Shown piece by piece: positions 22,780-32,777 of a DNA stretch of 64,000 bases (its first letter is position 1; each line of letters starts with the position of its first letter). Below the pieces are notes generated by a model. It was not told where the DNA came from. It searched no databases and was given only the letters and a program-made list of their open reading frames with translations. This stretch comes from Pomphorhynchus laevis. Lineage: Eukaryota; Acanthocephala; Palaeacanthocephala; Echinorhynchida; Pomphorhynchidae. A program made the position numbers and the translations under genes. The stretch is taken from assembly GCA_012934845.2 (NCBI GenBank), contig WNNJ02002553.1, positions 124,001 through 188,000 on the forward strand, written 5' to 3'.

Positions 22780-23099
22780 GCTATCTCGGGATTAGTTTTC
22801 TTTTCAAGAGGACGTCCCCCAGAGCAAAGACTAAGGTTTCTTAAGCTCCTCGTCTCTCGATTATCCAGCATAGTCCGCGCCGATTGGATTCTTCGGGGGG
22901 GATGATCCCGGGTGGTACAGTCGGAAGGTGGCGTGTTGGATCGGTTGGGGGCTCGGATCCACTGGACCTGAGGCAATAGAAGAATGGACAGAAGACTATC
23001 AAATCTGAACATCCTTGACTATTTTGAATCTAATCTGACTATTTTTTTTGTCTTGACGATTTTCTTATTTATTTATCGGTTGTATTATTTATTTAACAA

Positions 23100-26000
23100 A
23101 GTCTTTATTTATTTACTTTAATAGATGTGAAACTTATGAGCTTTTATTTGCGAGTATGTCAATAGCACATAAACTGTTCACTCTTGGTGTTTTATATAGA
23201 GCACCTCAAGCTGACTGTTTGGATGATGAATTTCGTGTTTTAGTTAGACGTGCATTCAATGGTACTAATTCGTGCATTTTGGTGGGTGACTTTGACATTC
23301 GCGGGACTAGTGTTTGCATTGGTTCGACTCCGCAATTCTGATGTGCAGCGGATGGGAAGCTTTGGAAATTTATTGATGAGGAGTTTCTACTTATTCAGCA
23401 TTTTCCCTCGAGGTTTCCTTCCACACATTCTTCAGTTTTTGATCTTATCTTCTCACGGATGATTAACGACATCTACAACCTGTGCTGTAGTGATCAATAC
23501 AGTGATCACTATAATACAGTGATCACTGCATTATAAAGTTTAGTATTAATATACCTGGTGGTCGAATAGGCGAGAATACTGAGCCTGTATTATCAAAGCA
23601 CATGAAACACAATGTGAAAGAATCTCATCTTGTAGAACATGCATCATCTGTAACGTTTCACAATTCTAGTTTTGATGTTAATGAACACTGTAAGTCAATT
23701 CGAGAATATCTAATAATGATATTAGATCAATATTCACGGACGATTAACGACATCTATAATTTGGCTATGAAGCTCTAATCGGTGTGTTTGCATTGGTTCG
23801 ACTCCGCAATTCTGATGTGCAGCGGATGGGAAGCTTTGGAAATTTATTGATGAGGAGTTTCTACTTATTCCGCATTTTCCCTCGAGGTTTCCTTCCACAC
23901 ATTCTTCAGTTTTTGATCTTATCTTCTCACGGATGATTAACGACATCTACAACCTGTGCTGTAGTGATCAATACAGTGATCACTATAATACAGTGATCAC
24001 TGTATTATAAGGTTTAGTATTAATATACCTGGTGGTCGAATAGGCGAGAATACTGAGCCTGTATTATCAAAGCACATGAAACACAATGTGAAAGAATCTC
24101 ATCTTGTAGAACATGCATCATCTGTAACGTTTCACAATTCTAGTTTTGATGTTAATGAACACTGTAAGTCAATTCGAGAATATCTAATAATGATATTAGA
24201 TCAATATTCACGGACGATTAACGACATCTATAATTTGGCTATGAAGCTCTAATCGGTGACAGTGATCACTGCGTTATAAGGTTTAGTATTAATATAAGAG
24301 GTGATCAAATTGATGAGAATACTGCGCATGTATTATCAAAGCGCACGTGACACCGTGTGAACGAATCTCATCTTGTAGAATATGCATCATCTGTGATGCA
24401 TCTGTGATGCACATATTGTATATCTGTGCATCTGTGATGTTAATGAACACTGGAAGTTAATTCGAGAATGTCTAATAATGATATTCGATCACTTTGCTAA
24501 ATAGAAACAAATATAAATTAATTCAAAAAATGCTCGTATGAAACGTCCATAGTTTGACAGTAGTCTTTAAGAAGCTCTTAAGAGATGCAACGATTTGTTC
24601 ATAAAATGTCGACGACACAAAGGTAATCTGATCACTTAATTCAAACTTGCTCGAAATGCGTATAAACCGCTTCGAGTGCTGAAACGTATGGAGTATGAGG
24701 GCCAAATTATGTAATCTTTAAGTAGTTCTCCCAAACGTTTTTGGTCATATGTTCGTCAAGATGCACGTTCTTATTTTGAAAGCACTAGGTTATCTTCGCA
24801 TGGGAAGTTGATTGATTATCATCAGATATTGCTAATGAATTTGCTTATGCATTGGAGCTATGTAATGCTAATTCTAGTGTAGCTGATACCTTTCGAAGCA
24901 TCAGCTTCCCTGAGTGTTAAAGTGCTCCTATTATAATCAATGAAAAGGACGTGATCCGCAGATTATCACAATTGTCGTATTCATCTTCTTCATGCCCCGA
25001 TGGCATTCATCCGTATCGACTCAAATTATTAAGTCAACATTTGTCTCCTTCAGTCACTAGCTTGTTCCAGGCATCCTTGGATAGCATGCAAATACCTTCT
25101 GAATGGAAGTGTGCAGTAGTTGTGCCGTTGTTCAAAAAAGGTGGCCGCCGTTTAATTGACAATTATCGAGCTATAAGCCTTACGAATCATCTGGTCAAGA
25201 TATTCGAAAGAATTATTTACGATCACATAGTCGAGCACATGAGACACATGTGAACATAGCTTTATGCAACATGTTTCAGGAAAGAACGTTCTTGTCTTAC
25301 GAACTTGTTGTTTGCCTGTGAAGCATGTATAGATCCAGTTCAGGGGAAGGCAGTGGATGTTGTTATGTTCAATTTTAGTCGTGCGTTCGACTGTGTTACC
25401 CAAATTCATATCATTTAGATAGTGGTCTAATATGGCATTAATAACCTAGTTGTAGGATAGATTAATTATTTCCTTTCTAATAGAGCTTTCCGCGTATGAA
25501 GTGGTAGTATATTATCCTCGCCACGTTTATTTACGTCAGGAGTTCCTCAGAATACTGTGCTAGGACCTTTATTGTTTAATATGTTCATGAACAGTCTACT
25601 GACTCAACTGAACTGTTCTTGTTTAGCTTTTGCTGACGATATAAAATATGGTGTGAGGTATAATCTGAACAATACCATATCCGCTTACAGCGTGATATGG
25701 ATAGGGTTCGTAGGTGGAGTGTTAACACCGGCCTAATATTAAACATTTCGAAGTGTTCACACATACGGCTCGGTAGAACCTATATTTCTTCCTTGTACAG
25801 TGTCGGGTTCTGTGGAATTATTTCGATTAATCAAGTTGTGATCTAGGCATACTTTTGAAATCCACACTGAAAACTAGAATGAACAATGACAGACGCTGCA
25901 GTTCCGCTAGAAAGATGCTTTATCTGATTAAAAACCGTTTTTTGTCAGTATCTCCACTCTGCTTTGTTCGTCTATACAACGCGCTAGTTCGTCCTCATAT

Positions 26001-26570
26001 CAAATATGCCATCTAAGCGTCGCTCCATTCCACGACTGGCAAAATGAGAAACCTAGAGAAAATTCTAAGGCATGGCAGCAAACTCGTTCGAGGAGGTGAA
26101 AGGATTAGTTATAATGATCGATTAACTTCGATGGGTATGATGTCAGTGCAAACCAGACTACTCGTTCTGGATTTGCTCGCGGTGTGGCATATAGTTAAGG
26201 GGATGAATGGATATCCAAGCGACTATGTTATAATGAATGTCCAACAAAGTCATATGGGCCATTTACATGTTGCGCATAAGGCAAATTGGAAAGTTCATAA
26301 TGATATTGCCAATGTCATGCAGACCGTTAAAGTTGTGGAACTCTTTACCACATGACAAAGTAGCTGCATCATCACTAAGACAATTTAAGAATTTGTTCAA
26401 CAGTTGGATAATATATGCGGATCAAGACAACATTAGAATACTTTATCCTTCGATTGCTCGTTACTGATATTTTGCTTTTGTTTGTAATGTATTGTGTTGT
26501 ACAATGAGCGGGCATAGCGGCTATTTCGGCCAAAGTTCTGTATACAATAATAAACCAGCATTGTTTAAAA
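23100..26570 (+). pseudogene. Decayed CR1-like LINE ORF2
   Basis: Ordered CR1-type pieces: GVLYRAPQADCLDDEF and SCILVGDFDIRG (endonuclease, 23180-23305), SSCPDGIHPYRLKLL, WKCAVVVPLFKKGGR and DNYRAISLTNHLVKIFERII (24990-25215), DFSRAFD-like and FAD(D)-containing segments in broken frames (25370-25645), then the C-terminal RNLEKILRHGSKLV, ERISYNDRLTSMGMMSVQTR and VVELFTT/WNSLPHDKV (26041-26470). Many stops and frameshifts. An exact 474-bp duplication lies inside it (23311-24258). A 3' end with GGGCATAGCGGCTATTTCGG is seen at about 26509. Confidence 0.8.
23311..24258 (+). repeat. 474-bp tandem duplication (two near-identical units)
   Basis: 23311-23784 and 23785-24258 are the same sequence with only a few substitutions (for example ATTCAGCATTTT versus ATTCCGCATTTT). 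The unit begins TGTTTGCATTGGTTCGACTC and ends AAGCTCTAATCGGTG. It covers the end of the endonuclease and the linker and contains the palindrome AGTGATCACT repeated three times. Confidence 0.9.
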
Positions 26571-26589
26571 GGAATTGAGGAGACTAATA

Positions 26590-28075
26590 ATACATCGTAA
26601 TGAGTGTTCGCCTGTCGCAATCAGTGTTCACTGCGTTATAAGGTTTAGTATTAATACACCAGGTGATCGAATAGGCGAGAATACTGAGCATGTATTATCA
26701 AAGCGCATGTGACACAGTGTGAACGAATATCATCTTGTAGAGTATGCACCATCTGTAACGTTTCACAATTCTAGTTTTGATGTTAATGAACGTTGGCAGT
26801 CAATTCAAGAATGCCCATTAATGATATTAGATCACTTCGCTCCGAGGAAACAAATATTAACGTCTAAGCGAACTAAACCCGCATGGTCTAACGATGAATT
26901 GAAGACTAATAAATTATTCTAATGCATTATCCAGACAATATCTATCATTTAGATCCTTCAATTCGATCGGAATACAGTGAATGTCGCAATCAGTGCATCA
27001 TAAATAAATTTCGTAAGCGCATAATTTACGAACGTAAAATAATTAATTCGATTTATTCAACCCAAAAGTATTTTGTTTATATACTTGCAGAAATAAGTAT
27101 GTAGTCCTCATACATCGTCTTTACAGTGTGAACAGCTTGTTGATTCGCAGGCAGATATTTCGGAAATATTCACAGATTCGTTTATTCGAATTTAAAGAAC
27201 TACACTAACAATTATAGTGACAATATTACAAAAGAAAGCACGTTCCTGTTAATGCGTTTTGTAGTTTCGTAATCTTCTGTCTATGCAGAGCTAGCTTGAT
27301 TATCGATAGATTCATCTCCTGGTCCTGATGACATACACCCCTATCTGCTTCGAGATTTACTTTGTGCTAGAGAGGTATGGTTAATGATGTATCTAATGGA
27401 ATATCAGTTGATTGTCTTTATTGACTTCAGTAGAGCACTCGATCGTATAAGTAATGAAAATCTCATCGAAGTGCTTGTAGACTGTAATATAGATCCGATA
27501 CTCGCTAATTGACTTTATACATTTCTAACGCAGCGTTTTTTATCGTGTTCGTTTAAGATCTGTTTATTACTTCATTCAGTTGGGTCAAGTGTACCTTAAG
27601 CTACTATTTTAGGCATATTACCTTTAATCTAGACCTATTGATTTTCAAATCCAGTTGAATCCAGTTGATTAATCAACTGGATTTTCAAATCCAGTTGAAA
27701 TGTATTTCAACTGGATTTAAATATTATTTACGAATAAAGTGTTCAAACAGGACTCACACTAAATGTATGTAAGTGCGTATATTTGCGTTTTGGTCGAAGG
27801 AAAATACCGGCTAGTTACACATTTAGGCCTTAGTATCGTAGTACAGGGACCCACACATGTGACCTTGGCAAAATTGTTCAGTTATATCTCAAGACTCGCA
27901 TGAATACGAACATAATGTGTTCGAATGGACGGCGTGTTCTTTATTTATTAAAAAATTGTTCCAAATCCCTGACTGACGAATATTTAAAGATTCTTTACAA
28001 CACATTATAACGAGTATAGCAACACCTTACATCGAGTATAGCAAGCATCCAATCAACGTTTCCATGTATTAAAGA
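26590..28075 (+). pseudogene. Second decayed CR1-like ORF2 fragment
   Basis: Same family as 23.1-26.6 kb and directly downstream, sharing HLVEYAPSVTFHNSSFDVN (compare the copy at 23630). Recognised pieces are ILDHFAPRKQILTSKRTKPA and WSNDELKTNKLF (26840-26920), SPGPDDIHPYLLRDL (about 27315), FIDFSRALDRISNENLIEVL (about 27418-27480) and a C-terminal trace to about 27960. Many stops. Confidence 0.65.
27630..27730. repeat. Clustered short inverted repeats
   Basis: ATCCAGTTGA and its complement TCAACTGGAT occur several times within 100 bp, in both orientations (ATCCAGTTGATTAATCAACT is one perfect palindrome). It could fold into a cruciform-like structure. No function is assigned. Confidence 0.7.
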
Positions 28076-28084
28076 ATGGATAAA

Positions 28085-29500
28085 TTCACTCGATAATCAA
28101 ATCAGCTAACTGAGTCTACGTATTTAAAAAAATTATAAAATAAACAAAACATAATAATGCCAAATCAAAATTTAATAATTAAATAATAAAATTAATAATT
28201 GTTATAAGATTTTTTATAATTTAAATCAAGTTAAAAAATAAAAAATAAAAATAAAAATAAACGTCATTTTTATGAATTGACTAATAAATAACAGACGTTG
28301 TATCAGAATAAGAATTAGAGGTAATATAATCTCCTACAAGTTACATTTTATAATTTTATATTAGATTTCATATAACTTATATCAAGTTAAAATAAAAAAT
28401 TGAAATTTAAAATAAAAGTCATTTTTATGAATTGACTAATAAATAACCAAAATTGTATCAGAATAAGGATTAGAGGTCATCAGGAGGAACTGCTTCATCA
28501 GGAGGAACTGCTTCATCAGGAGGAACTGCTATGCTATCAGGTTTCGGCCACTAACTCCTCCACCCAACATAGCAGCGGGGCCAAATATATGCTAATGATG
28601 TATTTCCTCTGATAAAACTATCTAGTATATTATTCTAATACAAAGTATATTATTTATTATCCATCCATAAAAATTTGCCACTTAAGAGTTTAAATTTATT
28701 CTTTATATTATTGTGTTGATTTATATATTTTACTATTTTCTGCTTGATGTTATTTTTATAGTAACCTAGTTTAAAATATGTATCTATTAAATTATTTAAA
28801 TGATTTTGAAGAAAGCCAATATCATTACATATTGTTGCAATTCTTAAAATTTCATTATTTAATGTATTATATTTTATATTATATGGTATGCATGAATGCT
28901 CATGCAAAAATATGTTTCTTGTAAATTTAAATATGTCATCTTTACGATATAAATTAATAGTAGTTTTAGTTAATGTTAATTTAATGTTCATATCTAGATA
29001 TACACATTCTTTATCATTAATATTGGTTTTGTTAAGAATAAGGCTTCCTGGATAAATTTGTTCACTAATTGAATAAAAATTGCTAGAATTAAATACACAT
29101 ATATCATCAATGTATCGAAACATATATTTCATATATTTATATTGTTTAGATTTAGTTTTTACACAGTTATGAACAAATTCATATTCTATAAAGCTTAAAA
29201 ACAAGTCAGCTATAATTGGGCTACTATTACCACCCATTGGAACACCTTTTACTTGTCTAAATATAGATGCCCCTACTTTTAAATAATTTTGATTTATCAA
29301 AATTTTTAAGGATTTAGTATACTCAGACGAGGGTCTCGATGGTCATCAGGAGGAACTGCTGTTATCAGATTTCGGCATCTATTCTTCGACCCAACAAAGT
29401 GGCGGTGACAAATACATGCCATTGACGTATTTACCCTGATGGAACTTGATTATTCAGTGTACCTTATTCTAATACAAATCATATTTTTGACTATCCATAA
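28085..29500 (-). mobile_element. Penelope-like element lacking a C-terminal endonuclease
   Basis: Minus strand. A 5'-truncated RT ORF (29336-28650) is followed by the family's 3' tail (28650 down to about 28090, outer end AAATCAGCTAACTGAGTCTA). Within this tail the marker GTCATCAGGAGGAACTGCT has partial triplication near 28478-28526. Upstream of the ORF a diverged copy of the tail marker region (29338-29475) is joined directly to it, giving the tail-ORF-tail layout of PLE terminal repeats. At least six other tails of this family lie in the window. Confidence 0.8.
28650..29336 (-). CDS. PLE-type reverse transcriptase, 5' truncated, no GIY-YIG domain
   Basis: Open frame of about 228 codons, with the first Met codon at 29300 but the frame open to the junction at 29336, so the N-terminus is missing. 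The core begins QVKGVPMGGNSSPIIADLFL (RT motif B region), then YMFRYIDDICVFNSS (motif C, YIDD), LDMNIKLTLTKTTINLYRK and HSCIPYNIKYN, and ends FKLLSGKFLWMDNK. The order matches the palm to thumb of Penelope-like RTs. The protein stops where other PLEs would carry the GIY-YIG endonuclease, so the family either lacks it or has it N-terminally, as in permuted PLEs (Naiad/Chlamys type). The missing N part prevents a choice. The YIDD and surrounding residues look intact. Confidence 0.8.
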   Translation of the reverse strand, partial: RPSSEYTKSLKILINQNYLKVGASIFRQVKGVPMGGNSSPIIADLFLSFIEYEFVHNCVKTKSKQYKYMKYMFRYIDDICVFNSSNFYSISEQIYPGSLILNKTNINDKECVYLDMNIKLTLTKTTINLYRKDDIFKFTRNIFLHEHSCIPYNIKYNTLNNEILRIATICNDIGFLQNHLNNLIDTYFKLGYYKNNIKQKIVKYINQHNNIKNKFKLLSGKFLWMDNK

Positions 29501-29699
29501 AATGTTTTCACTTTAGAGTTGCATCATTGGTGATATGTACGATTTGTATTGCATAATAACCGCGACTATACTATAAATTTTATTCTACTATAAAATTGAT
29601 ATATGTGCTCTGATATTTCTTTAGGTAACAATATTGTACTTCGACTTATAATAATGTTACTTTAAAAATAAAATCTAACATATGTAAAATGAAGTTAAT
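29501..29699. other. AT-rich spacer
   Basis: No coding frame or motif seen. Confidence 0.4.
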
Positions 29700-30370
29700 T
29701 CGTCGTCTTCAGCGGCTTCCGAAACATGTGGCGTTTCCGTGCTTTACTGCCGCGCAGATCCGCTGCATCAGCCAGCTCAAAGCGTGCTTGTTTCCCGTTG
29801 TTCGCGTTCGTTTTCCAATGGCAGCGAGGAGCGAATGTGCGCTCGATCCAATTGCGCCCCGAGTCTCGACGGCTATAGGCACGAAATGGAAAATGTTGGC
29901 ATCCAAGTCTTTGTAGTTGAGGCTATTTCCGTCTTCTGCGTGGCGAGCAACATAGCCACCGTCAGACACAGCATTGGCTTAATGGTTGACCGCAAGAGTT
30001 TTCGGACATGTGAAGTCACATACCAGATTTCGGCTGCCTTTTCATGTCAGAAATGCAACGCCGTCTTGTTGTTTTTCGTCATCTCGCAGAAGACCGGTAG
30101 GCTTTATCCTTGACGGCAATCCAGAAGTTTGATGGTCTATACTCAAGAGCTGATTAATTGCTATGTGGCGTTAGTGGCGAGCTTTTGACCTGCGGCAATC
30201 CAGTGCATGCGAGCTGTCTTACCTGATTGTTTGACCGCAAGCGCATTTGAAATACTGACTGCAGTGTACGCTCAGCCTTAGTTGGACAGCGAGCGATAGC
30301 AATTACTCGTCGAACCTTGTATACACTGACGTGATAGGCACAGCTTCAAGGAATACGCTTGATCATTTTG
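29700..30370 (-). pseudogene. GC-richer retroelement C-terminal fragment
   Basis: On the minus strand, about 30130 down to 29710 reads GLPSRIKPTGLLRDDEKQQD, then LVCDFTCPKTLAVNH, EDGNSLNYKDLDANIFHFVP and IAVETRGAIGSSAHSLLAAI, ending MQRICAAVKHGNATC. This matches a C-terminal block common downstream of the RT in a group of metazoan LINE-like elements (G-L-x-R-x-D-x-K-x-x-D-G, WDxTCxDT, Y-x-x-LD, P-x-A-x-ET-x-G, QR-x-S-x-A-x-x-x-GNA). It has at least two stops. The upstream part (30370-30130) is GC-rich too but not readable. Base composition (near 50% GC) is well above the surroundings. Confidence 0.6.
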
Positions 30371-31019
30371 AGGCAACGACCAACAGCCACGCCCCTTTGC
30401 ACCCCTTGCCCTTCTTTTGCCACATTTTCTCCCCTTTAATCCTCTTTTGAATACTTTTTCTTCACTCTCTGCCTCCACAAGTATCAAACTTAATGATTCA
30501 TGTTCCATCTTTGTTTGCCCCCTTTCTAGTAGGCATAGAGACGTATCCTATGCCCAATTTGCCCCCTTTATATCTGCAGTCATTTATTCCTTATATATTT
30601 CCATTTTCCCATATACTCCAATTTTTTTCTCTTTGGCAGTATCATTTTCCAACTTCGTCATCTTTTCTCATTTTTTTCTACAAAATAAAGAAACAGCAGA
30701 AGGTGAAAGAGGAGGCATGCCCATTATTTATTATTTTAATACTTAAATGTTCCTTGCAAGATTTTAGAGTATCAATATTTAAATGTGAACAAAATCCATC
30801 TAAAGAGATCTAGCAACTCATCATGATAGTCACATCTACATATTCAAGTTTTCTCTAATTTTCTTTAATAATAGAAAATTGTCTTCAATTTTCTTTAATA
30901 GTTGAACACAAGTTTAGTTAATACCAATATTTTAATGGCAAATATATTCTGGATATTTATAACCACCAAATAACAAATTATTTATAATAATTTAAAAATA
31001 AAATAAAAACTAGATTTGT
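30371..31019. other. T-rich/AT-rich intergenic DNA
   Basis: Open frames on the plus strand (30417-30813) are products of pyrimidine-rich sequence and show no motif. Nothing else is seen. Confidence 0.4.
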
Positions 31020-31204
31020 TTTTACGTGGCAAATGCGTGCCGGCGCACGCTTACATGACCACGAAGAAAAGAAAACAAACAAAAGTCTAAATCATGTGTC
31101 GAGAATGTGGGAACGGAGGACGTATTTGAATGTGATAAAGGAAGGAGCGCGGCGGACGTCGAGATGGAGCTGATTCCATGCGAGGGGGCGGCGACGAAGA
31201 AAAA
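31020..31204 (-). mobile_element. L2-like LINE 3' end (short copy)
   Basis: Minus-strand 3' terminus: GCGTGCGCCGGCACGC hairpin followed by ATTTGCCACGTAAAAA (plus strand 31020-31058). Upstream in the sense direction is a C-terminal coding trace, HGISSISTSAALLPLSHSNT, matching NSLSTSAALPPL in the next copy. Truncated to about 185 bp. Confidence 0.7.
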
Positions 31205-32450
31205 AGATTTATTTTTACGTGGCAAATGCGTGCCAGCGCACGCTTACATGACTACAACAAAACAAAAATGTAAATCATGTGTCGAGAAGGTGTGAACGGG
31301 GGAAGTGTTTGAATGTTATAAAGGAGGGAGCGCGGCGGACGTTGAAAGGGAGTTGATTGCATGCGAGTGGGGCGGCGACGAGGAAGGATCGGAGACCGTA
31401 GTTGTTGGCTTACGAGAAGGCGCAGTTTGATGCGGATGTGGATGGTGGGTCAGGAGAGTTGTGCAATATATGTGGATGTGTGGTCGAAGCGACAGAGACG
31501 AAAGAGCACTCGAATAGGGGTTGAAGATGCGTTGTAGGGGTAGGATTATAGATTTTGGAGAATTGGCGAGAAGGCTGAGGCAGTAATCGATTTTAGGGAA
31601 GAGAAGCGATATAAGAAGAGACATACAAGAACGGAAGTCGATAAGGGGGCGGATACGGCGGATGTCACGGAGAATTATGTTAGACGAGCGGACCTTGTCA
31701 CGACGAAGGGTTTAAGGGAACGGTGATCATCAAAATTTAAGCCTAAGAAAGTGAGAGTGTATAGTATGGGGATGATTGATGAGGCAAAAGATACCGTGGG
31801 AGGATATATGTTTGGTTTACTGGGGATGATCCACATTATTTTGGACTTGTCGGGGTTTAGAACGAGATGGAGATTGGAGAGACGTTCGTAGATAGAAGAA
31901 ATACAGTTGGAGGCAGAATTGCCGATATCGTGTATGCGATGTGCGAGTGCTTGAGCATAGATTAGAATGTCATTTATGTCATCTAGCTGAGGTGCATGAG
32001 CATAGAACAAGGATCGGAGACCATAGTTGTTGGAGTAATTGGGAACGTGGAGTAAGAGAGAATGACGGGAACGCATCGATAGAGAGGTGGGGCGAGTGTC
32101 GTCTATGAAAGAAAGGTTGATTAACTATGTGGATGGCGGACCAGGATAGTTGGGAAAGATATGTGAATGCGTGGTCAAAGCGACGGAGACGTAGAAGCAT
32201 TCGAACGGCATATTTGATGATGCGTTTTAGGGGTAGGATGATGAATTTTATCGAATTGGCGAAAAGGCTTAGGCATTAATCGATATTAGGAAAGAAGCGA
32301 TGACAGAAGATACATACAAGAACGGAAGTCGATAGGGTGGGGGCAGATGCGGCGTATGCCACGGATATTTAAGTTAGACGAGCGGACCTCGTCCAGAACG
32401 TAAGGTTTAAAGGAAAGGTGATCATCGAAATGGAAGCCTAAGAAACTGAG
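31205..32450 (-). pseudogene. L2-like LINE 3' part with RT C-terminus
   Basis: Minus strand, sense from about 32450 to the 3' hairpin at 31215-31245. It carries pieces of the RT end: YAHAPQLDDINDILIYAQAL (rearranged YADDILIYAHA region), LVLNPDKSKIMWIIPSKPNI, PILYTLTFLGLNFDDHRSLK and FDHAFTYLSQLSWSAIHI, then LLHVPNYSNNYGLRS. Segments 31380-31640 and 32030-32300 repeat parts of the same region, so at least two copies are interleaved. Same family as 43.7, 47.6, 56.6 and 62.2 kb. Confidence 0.75.
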
Positions 32451-32777
32451 ATTGTGGACTGGATAAAAAATATTATTAATTAAATATAATATTATTAAAT
32501 ATTATAATATATAATATTATATATTATATTTTTAAATATATAATAAATTTTATATTAACATAAAAAAATATCAAATAAAATTTTCCTTATGTCTTTGATC
32601 CAGCTCCAATAATTCTTTATCAACAATGGATCAGTATCAACTATTTAAAAACAAACAGAATTTTTTTATTTTTTTCAATTAAATTTAACTTTTAGTTGGT
32701 AATGTCAATGCTAGCAGTTATGTAGTAAGTGTTAAACAAAAATCGACGTTCATCGTTGAAACTCAGTTTGGTATATT
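32451..32777. other. AT-rich region downstream of the host gene
   Basis: Contains long A/T tracts. On the minus strand it is the 3' flank of the gene ending at 32778. AATAAA-like strings occur (for example near 32672) but a poly(A) site cannot be chosen. Confidence 0.4.

Larger units (their letters stand above)
19640..23000 (+). mobile_element. Jockey-like LINE copy B (internally deleted), plus strand
   Basis: Plus-strand element of the same family as the 16.3-19.5 kb copy, facing away from it. The ORF1 part is 19718-20974, the endonuclease is mostly deleted (21040-21280), and the linker to RT is 21290-22779. The 3' UTR from about 22780 contains the GGATCCACTGGACCTGAGGC segment (near 22955), whose counterpart in copy A is near 16390. 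AT-rich DNA follows 23000. Confidence 0.85.

Noticed and set aside
30417-30813. Two Phe/Ser/Pro-rich plus-strand ORFs
   Set aside because: Product of a pyrimidine-rich stretch; no recognisable protein features.
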